The translations under genes and the position numbers were made by a program. DNA of 64,000 bases from Cellvibrio japonicus Ueda107 (GTDB lineage: Bacteria > Pseudomonadota > Gammaproteobacteria > Pseudomonadales > Cellvibrionaceae), in the NCBI RefSeq assembly GCF_000019225.1, contig NC_010995.1, forward strand, positions 3,294,501 through 3,358,500, given 5' to 3'. Of this stretch, positions 1 to 8,600 are shown one piece after another (position 1 is the first letter of the stretch; each line of letters begins with the position of its first letter). The notes beneath the pieces were generated by a model that was not told the origin of the DNA, ran no database searches, and was given only the letters and a program-made list of their open reading frames with translations.

Positions 1-180
1 CAGGTGCAGGTACGTGTTGGTGAAGGCAATTGGGTCGATGCTAAAAGCGTTATGTCTCTGATGCTGCTTGCAGCCGGTCAGGGCACACAGCTGCAAGTCA
101 GTGCCGATGGCGCTGATGCACAACACGCGCTCGATGAAATCAGTACGCTTGTGACCGACTATTTTGGCGAAGGGGAATAA
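1..180 (+). CDS. ptsO: NPr/HPr-family phosphocarrier, C-terminal part (5' end outside window)
   Basis: Frame 1 is open from the first base and stops at TAA 178-180, giving about 59 residues. The segment has the HPr-fold pattern of a central strand, a small-residue-rich helix (DAKSVMSLMLLAAGQG) and a last strand plus helix ending in DYFGEGE. HPr-family proteins carry phosphate on a histidine near the N-terminus, which lies upstream of the window and cannot be checked. The nitrogen-branch paralogue (NPr, ptsO) is the likeliest identity because in Pseudomonas-type genomes it lies near this housekeeping region. The ordinary sugar-PTS HPr cannot be excluded. The next gene in the same direction (darP) starts 66 bp later, so they may be co-transcribed. 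Confidence 0.75.
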   Translation, partial: QVQVRVGEGNWVDAKSVMSLMLLAAGQGTQLQVSADGADAQHALDEISTLVTDYFGEGE

Positions 181-246
181 CACGGGTTGTTATTAACGGC
201 GCTTTTGCCTACTCTGTGCGCCCACTTTTTCACAGCCAGCACTGCT

Positions 247-765
247 ATGGTTTACGACTACGACGACGTCAATCCCGATGATTACATCCGCAGCAAATCG
301 CAGGTCAAGCGCGATATGCATGCATTGCAAGCCCTGGGCGAAAGCCTGATCCATATGAATGAAAAGCAACTGGCGCAGATTCCCCTCAGTGAACAAATGC
401 TGGATGCCATCTACATTGCGCGCAAAATGCCCCCTAAAGAGGCCCGCCGCCGTCAAATCCAGTACATAGGCAGATTGATGCGCGAAGGTAATCACGAAGA
501 AATCCAGGCAGCGGTTGAAAAAATCCAGAACCGCAATGACCAGTACATCCACCGCCAACATCAAATAGAGCGCTACCGCGACCTGTTGATTGAAGGCGAC
601 AAACAGGTCTTCCAGACCCTGGTAACCTCCTGCCCCGGTATTGATGTGCAGCACCTGCGCCAATTAATTCGCGCCGCCCAGAAAGAGCGCGAGGAAAACA
701 AACCGGCAGCCAGCGCACGCAAGTTATTTGGGTTTATCCGCGAGCAATTGGAAGCCCAGGACTAG
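247..765 (+). CDS. darP: DUF615 ribosome-associated protein DarP/YjgA
   Basis: The product of about 172 residues starts MVYDYDDVNPDDYIRSK and continues with the charged helical sequence typical of the YjgA/DarP (DUF615) family, which binds late 50S ribosomal precursors. E. coli YjgA is 183 residues, so the length fits. An in-frame TTG at 187 would add 20 hydrophobic residues that do not belong to the family, so the ATG at 247 is preferred; no strong Shine-Dalgarno is seen. The 3' end overlaps the convergent yhdP gene by 32 bp. In Pseudomonas this gene lies near tldD and pmbA, which are not seen here. Confidence 0.88.
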   Translation: MVYDYDDVNPDDYIRSKSQVKRDMHALQALGESLIHMNEKQLAQIPLSEQMLDAIYIARKMPPKEARRRQIQYIGRLMREGNHEEIQAAVEKIQNRNDQYIHRQHQIERYRDLLIEGDKQVFQTLVTSCPGIDVQHLRQLIRAAQKEREENKPAASARKLFGFIREQLEAQD

Positions 766-3700
766 GTGCCTGGCCTTCCCCGCTATCGCGCAATAAATCG
801 GCGCCTCCCCCTGCTGTCGCTCCAGGCGCTATATCTTCCGGCCTCATCAGCAAGCTATTGGGCGCTTTCTTTTTCACGCTGTCACGCAAACTCTCTTCAC
901 TCTCAAACAGGCGATCAAAGCGCATTTTGGGATTATCCCAACTGCCTCGGATGCTGTAGCTGATGCTGGTGACCTGATCAACCTGCCGCTTAAATAATTT
1001 GCTCACCACATAGATGCCCGCGGCAGCGGGCAGCCCTGTTACCAGTGCGGTAAAGAATGTCAGGTTGCCTGCCACAGGCAAGGTGGCGACCAAACGGGTG
1101 CGGATACGCTCGCGCTTGAGGTCGATAGTCCCCGCCATTTGCAGGCGGCTTGATGGTCCACGCACCTCTAATGGATCAACAAAAGTCAGGGTACCCCGGC
1201 TAAAACTGACCTTGCCATTGATTTCATCGTACGCCAGGCCACTTTGGTAGAGATCGGAAAAGTCCATGCGCATACGCCGCGCCAGGGAGTCGAAATTCAA
1301 TACCGACAGTAACCGCAAAATACCATCGCCACCCGCCGACACATTGCGCTTGAAGCGCCCCTTCTCCATACGCAGGCTCATATCACCCTGGATATCCACC
1401 AATTTGAAATCCTGGGGGGAGCCCGGCCAATAGATATCCAGGTTGAAATAGGCTGATTGGCTTTCCAGCGGGTCGGGTTTGGACCAGTGGCGCATCACCT
1501 GGGCAATATCTCCAGCGCGCAAGGCACCGATAAATCGGGTCTGGGGACCTTGATCACCAATGACCCACAGCATCCTGGCGCCCTCAGCAGGCTCTTTAGC
1601 ACCTTCGATACTCAAGCCACGAATACTGCCCCGGATTTTGTCAATCACGACGCCCCGGCTGTTGGGGCGCAGTTCGAGCGACCAACTGCCGTAGTCATCC
1701 CCGGCTACCGCTAATTGCTTAACCTCAATATTCGCCAGTGGTAAATCGCGCGGGTCCAGCAATTTGCGCTCAGGCAGTTCGGCAGCTGCCACGCTATTAC
1801 CGCTCTCCGCTGCAGGTTCTGCAGGCAACCCCAGATCCTCCCGGGTAAAACGCAAATAATCCAGCTTGATGTCCAGTGGGCGGTGCGCATCCTGGGGAAC
1901 CTGGATAGCACCGGCGACCACCGGGTTTTCTACCTGTAACTGCCAACCGCGCCAATCGCGGCGGGCTTCAACCTGCAGATCACGCAAATTGAGGCTGCCC
2001 ACCTGATAGTTGCCCAGTGTTAATTGCGCGCGAAATGGCAAGCCGGCAATACGGCTTTCATCAACCGGGACAACCACCGCAGGTGCAGGACTACTGGAGA
2101 GCGGTGTAATGCGCGTTTGATAATCCTGGTAGCGCACCAGCAATTGTTGCCATACATCCAGCTGGAATTCCGCTAAATACCCCTTTACCAGAAATGCCGG
2201 GGAATCATCCAATTCGGCAATTTCAGCCAGCGCAATGCCTGCGTTCAGTAACTGGTTAGCCGCACCCCGCTCCAGCAAAAATAAAGCATCCACCCAAGCG
2301 CGCTCACCCACCGCCAGGGACTTTTCCAGGTTGGCGGGTTTGTGATAGGAAACATCTACCAGGGTTTCCTGCTCATCCAGCCAAAGTTCCACACTCAGGT
2401 TGCGCTTTCCCTTGGCAGGCTTGCCCAGCTTGCCCGGCAGGCTCACGGCAACATCCTGCAGATCACTTTTCACCTGCACCCGCGCAAAGGCAGTGGAAGC
2501 AAATCGGGTACGGGCATCAGCTTCGGCAGGTAATTGCGCACTCATCTGATCCATGAGGTCACGCGGGCGATGGTTCAGCTCTACCCGCGTCTGGTAGGGG
2601 ATTAATCCCTGTAAAAATAACAGTTCCGGACGCTTGCTCCAGGCGGCCAGGGTACGCGCCTCAACCTTGCCTTGCAGGTCGATCTGTGTCTGGTTGTAGC
2701 CCTTGAGCACACGGGTATTGAGTTTGGCTTCAACAGGCTCTCCGAACAGGCTGGCAACCAGCCCCTCACTGGAAAGCCCTGTGCGGCTATCGTAGCCAAT
2801 GCGTCCCTCCAGGTTTCGCAGCGTCAATTGCAAATTCTGCAACTCAAATGCCGGCGCCCTGAGTTGCACATTCACTTGCTGGTGGGCATCAGGCGGGTTA
2901 GCCACACCAGTGCCCAAGGGGATAGCAAGGTCGAGATCCGCCTGCATATCACCCGTCAGGAACCAGGTATCCATAGTGCCGCCGATATAGCGACGCAGTA
3001 TGCCTTCGCGCAATATGCGCAGGCCGTCGGTTGCAGGCCCCGCCAGGGAGCCTTTGACTTGCAGCAATGAGCCATTACCGCGAGAGCGCGGCTCCATGCG
3101 CACCTCTGCAGCCTGGATGCGGCTGTCGTAAGCCTCCGCGTTCTGGATACTGGCAGCAACCCGGCCGTTGCTAACCAACAGGCGTCCACGCAATTGCTCC
3201 AGGGCAGGCCACCCCGGACTGTAATCCAAACGGCTTTCGGCCAGATCCAGGTAAAGGTCAAAACTGCGCGCCATGGGATTCTTATTGTTAAGGGTGGCGC
3301 GGTAAACAAAACCGGCGGTGCGTGCAATACCGGGGTTATCCTGCCCTACACTCTGGGCTAACCAGCTCTGTATCGACTCGGGGGCCAGGGCAGGCAAGTA
3401 TTTCTGGTACAGGCCGGCACTGAGGTTACGTCCCCCGACCTGCAAGTACAGATCTATATCGCCAGTATTGCGCTGCCAGGGCATAAACAACCAAAAATAC
3501 CCTGTCAAATCCTCACTGCCCTGGCGAAAACGCAGGGCGCCGCTATTCACATGGATTTTGTTGTTGGCTGGATCCAGGCGCCAGGCCACTTGCCCTTGCG
3601 CCTGCTCATAGGCCATAGGCTCGGCATAGCTGGGAATATAATGCATGCTAAAGCCTTGTTGGCTGTCGATATTGACAAAGCCACCGCGCTGACCCACCTG

Positions 3701-5017
3701 TACATAACCATCCACACCGGTCAATGCCGGTGCCCCACGCCAGGCGTTTACGGCCACCTGCGCCAGGTTCGCACGCAATTGCCAATCCGGTGTTGCGCGC
3801 AGGGGCAAGTTCAATTCCACATTGTGCAATTGTCCGCGCGGAGCCAGGGTTACCAGTACATCCTGGGCAATGCCCTGCCCCAGGGCGCCTGATTCATTCA
3901 ATAAAATCGCCAAAGGCTCAAGGTCCAGGCGATCCAGGTTAACGGCGAGCTGTTGTTCAGCCAGGGTATAGCGCAAGCCGAGGTTAATTGGTGCCAGTTC
4001 ACGCGCCTTCAATTGTGCTTGCAGATCGCGTAACTGTATTTGCCAATCGCCACCATAGCGCCAATCGCCGACCAGGGCTGTGTTGACATCATCCAATTGC
4101 AGCTGGCGCCCCGCTACGGGTAACAGCAAGCGCTGCACCCCAATATTGCCAGTGACCGCAAAACCTTTACCGCGCTTATCACTATCCAGCCACAAATTGG
4201 CATTTACCCAACCTTCACTCCTGATGGCATCACTCACAACACCGCCCAACAGGAAAGCCGAAAGCGCCGCTATAGGCTCACTGGTCGGGAACTGGTTGAG
4301 TTGCAGGAAGCCACGGGAGCGGAATTGCTGGCGGTTGCGAGGGTCGCCTTCTCCTTCGACGACCAAATACACACTGCGCACCTGTTCATCGACATCCACC
4401 TGCAACGAAAGACGGTGAAACTTGCCCGCATTTTCAAGCAGCAGTGACGGTGAATTGAGGTTGACCTGCTGGCCATTATTAAAGCCAAAACGCAGATGGC
4501 TATTTTGAAACTCAATGCGCGTGGAGAGCAGCAGCATGTCAATCAGCGCATCCACTTGGGCAGGAGATGCCGGAGCCTTGTCGGTAACAGGGGCCGGTGA
4601 CTCACGTGGCGGCAGGCCGCTGACATGCCATTTGCCATCCAGCCGCTGCTCAAAATCCATGTGTACATCAGAGAGGAGGATATTGCTCCATACCCAGCGC
4701 CGGTTCATTAGCGAACCGAGGATATCGAGGCGTACACGTGCGCGCTCCACCGCCACAATGGATTTGTCCGACACGCTGCGAATACTTAACTGCTGCACAT
4801 CCAAACTGGGCTTTAACCCATCCCAGGTAGCATCGATACGGCCAATATCGACCTGGGCATTGAGCTTTTGCGAGAGATATTGGGCGATGTCCTGGTTGTA
4901 GTCACCGAGGAGATGGGAAAAGCTCCGCCCGGATTGCACCATCACCGCCAGGGCGATGATCAGCAGTGCACTCAGCAAGTAGGACCACTTGACCAGTTGG
5001 CGGAGGGCGCGAGTCAT
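734..5017 (-). CDS. yhdP: AsmA-like envelope protein YhdP (DUF3971)
   Basis: This 1427-residue protein has one N-terminal transmembrane segment (about residues 12-30, WSYLLSALLIIALAVMVQSG) followed by a long beta-rich periplasmic body and a conserved C-terminal block (roughly 1180-1370, including TFVDPLEVRGPSSRLQMAGTIDL). Length and layout match YhdP, an AsmA-like protein that in E. coli bridges the inner and outer membranes and takes part in phospholipid transport to the outer membrane. It is the last gene of the leftward mreB-mreC-mreD-maf-rng-yhdP cluster, starting 48 bp after the rng stop. Its 3' end overlaps darP on the other strand by 32 bp. Confidence 0.92.
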   Translation of the reverse strand: MTRALRQLVKWSYLLSALLIIALAVMVQSGRSFSHLLGDYNQDIAQYLSQKLNAQVDIGRIDATWDGLKPSLDVQQLSIRSVSDKSIVAVERARVRLDILGSLMNRRWVWSNILLSDVHMDFEQRLDGKWHVSGLPPRESPAPVTDKAPASPAQVDALIDMLLLSTRIEFQNSHLRFGFNNGQQVNLNSPSLLLENAGKFHRLSLQVDVDEQVRSVYLVVEGEGDPRNRQQFRSRGFLQLNQFPTSEPIAALSAFLLGGVVSDAIRSEGWVNANLWLDSDKRGKGFAVTGNIGVQRLLLPVAGRQLQLDDVNTALVGDWRYGGDWQIQLRDLQAQLKARELAPINLGLRYTLAEQQLAVNLDRLDLEPLAILLNESGALGQGIAQDVLVTLAPRGQLHNVELNLPLRATPDWQLRANLAQVAVNAWRGAPALTGVDGYVQVGQRGGFVNIDSQQGFSMHYIPSYAEPMAYEQAQGQVAWRLDPANNKIHVNSGALRFRQGSEDLTGYFWLFMPWQRNTGDIDLYLQVGGRNLSAGLYQKYLPALAPESIQSWLAQSVGQDNPGIARTAGFVYRATLNNKNPMARSFDLYLDLAESRLDYSPGWPALEQLRGRLLVSNGRVAASIQNAEAYDSRIQAAEVRMEPRSRGNGSLLQVKGSLAGPATDGLRILREGILRRYIGGTMDTWFLTGDMQADLDLAIPLGTGVANPPDAHQQVNVQLRAPAFELQNLQLTLRNLEGRIGYDSRTGLSSEGLVASLFGEPVEAKLNTRVLKGYNQTQIDLQGKVEARTLAAWSKRPELLFLQGLIPYQTRVELNHRPRDLMDQMSAQLPAEADARTRFASTAFARVQVKSDLQDVAVSLPGKLGKPAKGKRNLSVELWLDEQETLVDVSYHKPANLEKSLAVGERAWVDALFLLERGAANQLLNAGIALAEIAELDDSPAFLVKGYLAEFQLDVWQQLLVRYQDYQTRITPLSSSPAPAVVVPVDESRIAGLPFRAQLTLGNYQVGSLNLRDLQVEARRDWRGWQLQVENPVVAGAIQVPQDAHRPLDIKLDYLRFTREDLGLPAEPAAESGNSVAAAELPERKLLDPRDLPLANIEVKQLAVAGDDYGSWSLELRPNSRGVVIDKIRGSIRGLSIEGAKEPAEGARMLWVIGDQGPQTRFIGALRAGDIAQVMRHWSKPDPLESQSAYFNLDIYWPGSPQDFKLVDIQGDMSLRMEKGRFKRNVSAGGDGILRLLSVLNFDSLARRMRMDFSDLYQSGLAYDEINGKVSFSRGTLTFVDPLEVRGPSSRLQMAGTIDLKRERIRTRLVATLPVAGNLTFFTALVTGLPAAAGIYVVSKLFKRQVDQVTSISYSIRGSWDNPKMRFDRLFESEESLRDSVKKKAPNSLLMRPEDIAPGATAGGGADLLRDSGEGQAPSPGLPIARG

Positions 5018-5065
5018 GCTTCTCTATCGTAGTTCCAAGGTTGTTGTCAGGCATCCACTGGTCAG

Positions 5066-6535
5066 CTAGACCAGCACAATATCGTACTGTTCCTGGTGGA
5101 AAAGTGCTTCAACCCTGAATTCAATGGTTCGCTGGATAAACGCTTCCAGGTCAGCCACGTAACTGGCCTCCTCATCCAGCAGGCGATCCACAACCACCTG
5201 GGATGCCAGCACCAAAAACTTATCATTATCGTAAGCCCGCGCCATACGCAGGACTTCACGGAAAATCTCGTAGCACACGGTCTCGGCAGATTTGACCTGG
5301 CCGCGCCCCTGACACACCGGGCAGGGCTCGCACAATAACTGGCCAAGCGACTCACGGGTGCGCTTGCGCGCCATTTCTACCAAACCCAACTCCGAAACGC
5401 CGGTAATGCGGGTCTTGGCCAGGTCTTTTTCCAGGGCTTTTTCCAGGGTACGCAACACCTGCCGCTGGTGCTCCGGGTCCTTCATATCAATAAAGTCGAG
5501 GATGATGATCCCACCCAGGTTGCGCAAGCGCAATTGACGCGCAATCGCCGTTGCCGCTTCCAGGTTTGTCTTGAAAATGGTTTCTTCCAGGTTGCGATGG
5601 CCCACAAAGGCACCGGTATTCACATCTACCGTGGTCATGGCCTCGGTTTGCTCAATGATGAGATAACCATTGGATTTGAGCGGCACCCGGGTTTCCAGGG
5701 CGCGACGCAATTCCTCTTCGACGCCATAGAGCTCCAACAGCGGGCGCTCACCACTGTACAACTCAATCAGGTCGACCAGTTGCGGCGCATATTTACTGGC
5801 AAAATCCTGCATTTGCTGCCAGGTCAGGCGCGAATCCACTCGCACCCGATCAATAGGGGCACGCGCCATGTCGCGCAGAGCGCGCAGATAGAGTGGCATA
5901 TCGCGGTGAAGTTCCGCAGGCACTCCCAGGCTCGGCAGCCTGGCACTCAGATCCGTCCACAACTGCTGCAGGAAGGGGATATCTGCAAGAATAGCCGCTT
6001 CATCTGCCCCTTCAGCCACCGTGCGTACAATAAAGCCACCCGGAATCGACTCTTCTGCCACCACTCGCTCCACAATCTGGCGCAAGCGCTCGCGCTCGGG
6101 CTCATCCTCAATACGGGTAGACACCCCTATGTGGGATGAATTGGGCATGTACACCAAATAGCGGGAAGACAGCGTTAGATGGGTCGTCAGGCGCGCGCCC
6201 TTGGTGCTGATAGGATCCTTGGCCACCTGGACCAACAGGGTGTCACCTTCGCGCACCAGGCTGCGGATATCCGGCACCTCGCTGCGACGCAGCTCGCCCT
6301 CGGGGGGTTCCGGCATCATATCGGCAGCGTGGATAAACCCGGTGCGCTCCAAGCCAATATCCACAAAGGCAGCCTGCATACCCGGCAATACCCTGACGAC
6401 TTTGCCGCGGTAGATATTGCCAACATAGGTCAGCCCATGGCGACGTTCCAGGTAAAACTCCTGCAAGACCCCATTTTCCACCAGGGCAACACGTGTCTCC
6501 ACAGGAGAAACATTAATCAGGATTTCTTCACTCAC
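5066..6535 (-). CDS. rng: Ribonuclease G
   Basis: The product of 489 residues equals the length of E. coli RNase G. It begins SEEILINVSPVETRVALVENG, has the S1-like segment (YVGNIYRGKVVRVLPGMQAAFVDIG), the catalytic core (EAMTTVDVNTGAFVGHRN and IIILDFIDM) and the zinc-link CEPCPVCQGRG. RNase G is a single-strand endonuclease acting in 16S rRNA 5' maturation and mRNA turnover. The start is taken as GTG 6535-6533, which overlaps the maf stop codon as GTGA. The longer open frame (to 6565) would add ten non-family residues inside maf. The overlap suggests translational coupling to maf. Confidence 0.95.
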   Translation of the reverse strand: MSEEILINVSPVETRVALVENGVLQEFYLERRHGLTYVGNIYRGKVVRVLPGMQAAFVDIGLERTGFIHAADMMPEPPEGELRRSEVPDIRSLVREGDTLLVQVAKDPISTKGARLTTHLTLSSRYLVYMPNSSHIGVSTRIEDEPERERLRQIVERVVAEESIPGGFIVRTVAEGADEAAILADIPFLQQLWTDLSARLPSLGVPAELHRDMPLYLRALRDMARAPIDRVRVDSRLTWQQMQDFASKYAPQLVDLIELYSGERPLLELYGVEEELRRALETRVPLKSNGYLIIEQTEAMTTVDVNTGAFVGHRNLEETIFKTNLEAATAIARQLRLRNLGGIIILDFIDMKDPEHQRQVLRTLEKALEKDLAKTRITGVSELGLVEMARKRTRESLGQLLCEPCPVCQGRGQVKSAETVCYEIFREVLRMARAYDNDKFLVLASQVVVDRLLDEEASYVADLEAFIQRTIEFRVEALFHQEQYDIVLV

Positions 6536-7149
6536 ACCGGACTCTCCTGCATCGGCGCTTGCCACCAGGGCACGCCCAGCTCTCGTAACAGGGCAACGGT
6601 TGCTTCAATGGGCAAGCCAACTACCGAGGAATAACTGCCCTGGATAGATTCCACAAACACAGCCCCCAATCCCTGGATAGCATAGCTACCGGCCTTATCA
6701 CGCGGCTCACCGGTTTCCCAGTAAGCGGCAATTTCCGCATCGCTCAAAGCGCGAAAGCGCACCTCGGTTATCGAAAGACGCTCCAGCACCCGCTCCCTAT
6801 TGCGCAAAGCCACCGCAGTAATGACCTGGTGTGTGCGCCCGGACAGTTGGCGCAACATTGCCAGGGCATGGGTGCGATCGCGCGGTTTTTCCAGGATGAC
6901 CCCATCCAGCACCCCCAGCGTATCCGCCCCCAGTACGGGAGCTGCGGGCAAACCGGCAGCAGCAACAGCGGCCCAGCCAGCGGCAGACTTTTCGCGCGCC
7001 AGGCGCTGCACATACACCAGCGCACTCTCATGGGGGGCGGGCGTTTCCGCGACATCCACTGATACCACACGATGGGCAACGCCTATCTGGTGCAGCAGTT
7101 CACGGCGGCGCGGCGATTGGGAGGCAAGGTAGATAAACGGATCACTCAC
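6532..7149 (-). CDS. maf: Maf-type nucleotide pyrophosphatase (YhdE-like)
   Basis: The family begins at FIYLASQSPRRRELL, the phosphate-binding Maf signature, followed by GADT, the EKP motif and the central GRTHQVITAV segment. YhdE-type Maf proteins hydrolyse dTTP and UTP (and modified nucleotides) to monophosphates as house-cleaning enzymes. The open frame reaches 7221, but that would put 24 extra residues inside mreD. GTG 7149-7147 just before SDPFIYLASQ is the preferred start, 14 bp after the mreD stop. The stop TGA overlaps the rng GTG start. Placement between mreD and rng is the usual pseudomonad arrangement. Confidence 0.92.
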   Translation of the reverse strand: MSDPFIYLASQSPRRRELLHQIGVAHRVVSVDVAETPAPHESALVYVQRLAREKSAAGWAAVAAAGLPAAPVLGADTLGVLDGVILEKPRDRTHALAMLRQLSGRTHQVITAVALRNRERVLERLSITEVRFRALSDAEIAAYWETGEPRDKAGSYAIQGLGAVFVESIQGSYSSVVGLPIEATVALLRELGVPWWQAPMQESPV

Positions 7150-7163
7150 ACGGACGACCTGTA

Positions 7164-7649
7164 TCAGTGGAGTTGGTAACGCTGGCACAAACGATCGAGC
7201 CAAACACAACAGAAAGGCCAAAAGATAGCGCTGGTGACGGCAGGATAAAGAAACGCGACACCGGACAGCTGGCGCCCGGCCATGGACTGAACCCAGTTAT
7301 CGGTCAATTGGGCAATCCCCACCAGGACAAATACCCATCCCGCCTGTTTCCACCGAGGAAAATTGCGCACCCGCTGGTAAGAGAGAAAACAAATATAGGC
7401 CACGATAATCAACCCGAGGCTGTGTTGCCCAAAGGGCACACTCTCCAGCAAGTCCTGGAACAAACCCAGCACGCACAAAAAAACCAGGCTCACGGACTGC
7501 GGCATGTTTAACATCCAGTAAATAGCCACAACCAACACAAATTCAGGGCGCCACCATTGCCAGATGAAAGGCAGCGGATAGACAGACAGGATCAGGGCCA
7601 GCAGGTAGCTGAGTAACATCATCGCCCATAATCCAACACGCGAAAACAT
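7164..7649 (-). CDS. mreD: Rod shape-determining protein MreD
   Basis: A 161-residue integral membrane protein with about five hydrophobic segments (MMLLSYLLALILSVYPLPFIW, FVLVVAIYWMLN, VSLVFLCVLGLFQDLL, LGLIIVAYICFL, AGWVFVLVGIAQL). Size and position immediately after mreC identify MreD, a partner of MreC, MreB, RodA and PBP2 in the elongasome. Its ATG shares one base with the mreC stop (TAATG), so the two are probably translationally coupled. Confidence 0.93.
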   Translation of the reverse strand: MFSRVGLWAMMLLSYLLALILSVYPLPFIWQWWRPEFVLVVAIYWMLNMPQSVSLVFLCVLGLFQDLLESVPFGQHSLGLIIVAYICFLSYQRVRNFPRWKQAGWVFVLVGIAQLTDNWVQSMAGRQLSGVAFLYPAVTSAIFWPFCCVWLDRLCQRYQLH

Positions 7650-8545
7650 TATTGCTCTCCGCCGCCAGAAACGCTGGATGCCGCCCTGGCCCTCGGGTTC
7701 AACAACTGGGTTTTTCCCGCCTGGTCACGGTTCTCGAATACCAGCAAAAGATGGCGACTGCGATCCAGTTTCGCCATAGGCCTGGCTGTTACCGTCAAAA
7801 AAGCCTTGCCCGGATCGCGCACCACTCGCTCAACCTCGGCGACGGGATATCCCACCGGAAAGCGCTCCCCCAGGCCGGAACTTACCAGCAGGTCGCCCTC
7901 GCGGATATCCGTATTGGCCGATACATGGCGCAAGCTAAGCCGGTTGAGGTCGCCCGTCCCCTCGGCGATAACACGTACACCATTGCGGTTAACCTGTACC
8001 GGAATGGCATGGGTTGCATCGGAAATCAGCAAGACGGTGCTGCTCTCATTGCTCACTTCCACCACCTGACCCATCAGGCCAAAGGCATCCAGCACCGGCT
8101 GCCCCTTGAACACCCCCGCACTACTGCCCCGGTTGATCATCACTTTATGGCTAAGGGGATTCGGCGAAACCCCGATAAGTTCAGCGATCAGGACGCTGTC
8201 CTGCAGCATCTCACTGGCATTGAGCAGTTGGCGCAAACGCACGTTCTCGGCAGCCAGGGAAGCCATTTGCTGGAGCTTACGCTGGTGAATCAACAGCTCT
8301 GCCTTGAGGTGGTCGTTCTCCAACTGCAAATCGGCACGGGATACAAATAGCCCTTTGCGCCAATCATTAACACGGCGGGGAATATCGGTGAGTTGATAGA
8401 ACGGTGTCACGAGGAATGACAAGCGCTCACGCACCGGCTCCAGGCGATCGGTATAAAGGCCGACCACCACTACCCCCATGATGATAAAAATGAGTAGAAA
8501 GGCGCGGGAGCTGGCCGAAGACCCTCGGGAAAATAACGGTTTAAT
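7649..8545 (-). CDS. mreC: Rod shape-determining protein MreC, probable ATT start
   Basis: MreC is an inner-membrane-anchored periplasmic protein that organises the elongasome. The region from residue 60 onward shows the coiled coil (LQLENDHLKAELLIHQRKLQQM) and the beta-barrel domains. The first ATG in frame is at 8479, but that start cuts into the membrane anchor. Reading upstream gives IKPLFSRGSSASSRAFLLIFIIMGVVVVGLY, the expected MreC N-terminus (KPLF..G) and full transmembrane helix. An in-frame TAA lies at 8563-8561 and no ATG, GTG or TTG occurs between it and 8479. ATT 8545-8543, with a GGGGGA box 7 nt upstream, is therefore the best start (298 aa). The stop overlaps the mreD start by one base. 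Confidence 0.9.
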   Translation of the reverse strand: MKPLFSRGSSASSRAFLLIFIIMGVVVVGLYTDRLEPVRERLSFLVTPFYQLTDIPRRVNDWRKGLFVSRADLQLENDHLKAELLIHQRKLQQMASLAAENVRLRQLLNASEMLQDSVLIAELIGVSPNPLSHKVMINRGSSAGVFKGQPVLDAFGLMGQVVEVSNESSTVLLISDATHAIPVQVNRNGVRVIAEGTGDLNRLSLRHVSANTDIREGDLLVSSGLGERFPVGYPVAEVERVVRDPGKAFLTVTARPMAKLDRSRHLLLVFENRDQAGKTQLLNPRARAASSVSGGGEQ

Positions 8546-8600
8546 GGTGAAATCCCCCGTTTAACCGGGCGATGGCAAAGGCACACCGCCCAGTGCCGAA

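Noticed and set aside
187..246. TTG start for DarP at 187
   Set aside because: It adds 20 hydrophobic residues foreign to the DUF615 family; the family sequence begins at ATG 247.
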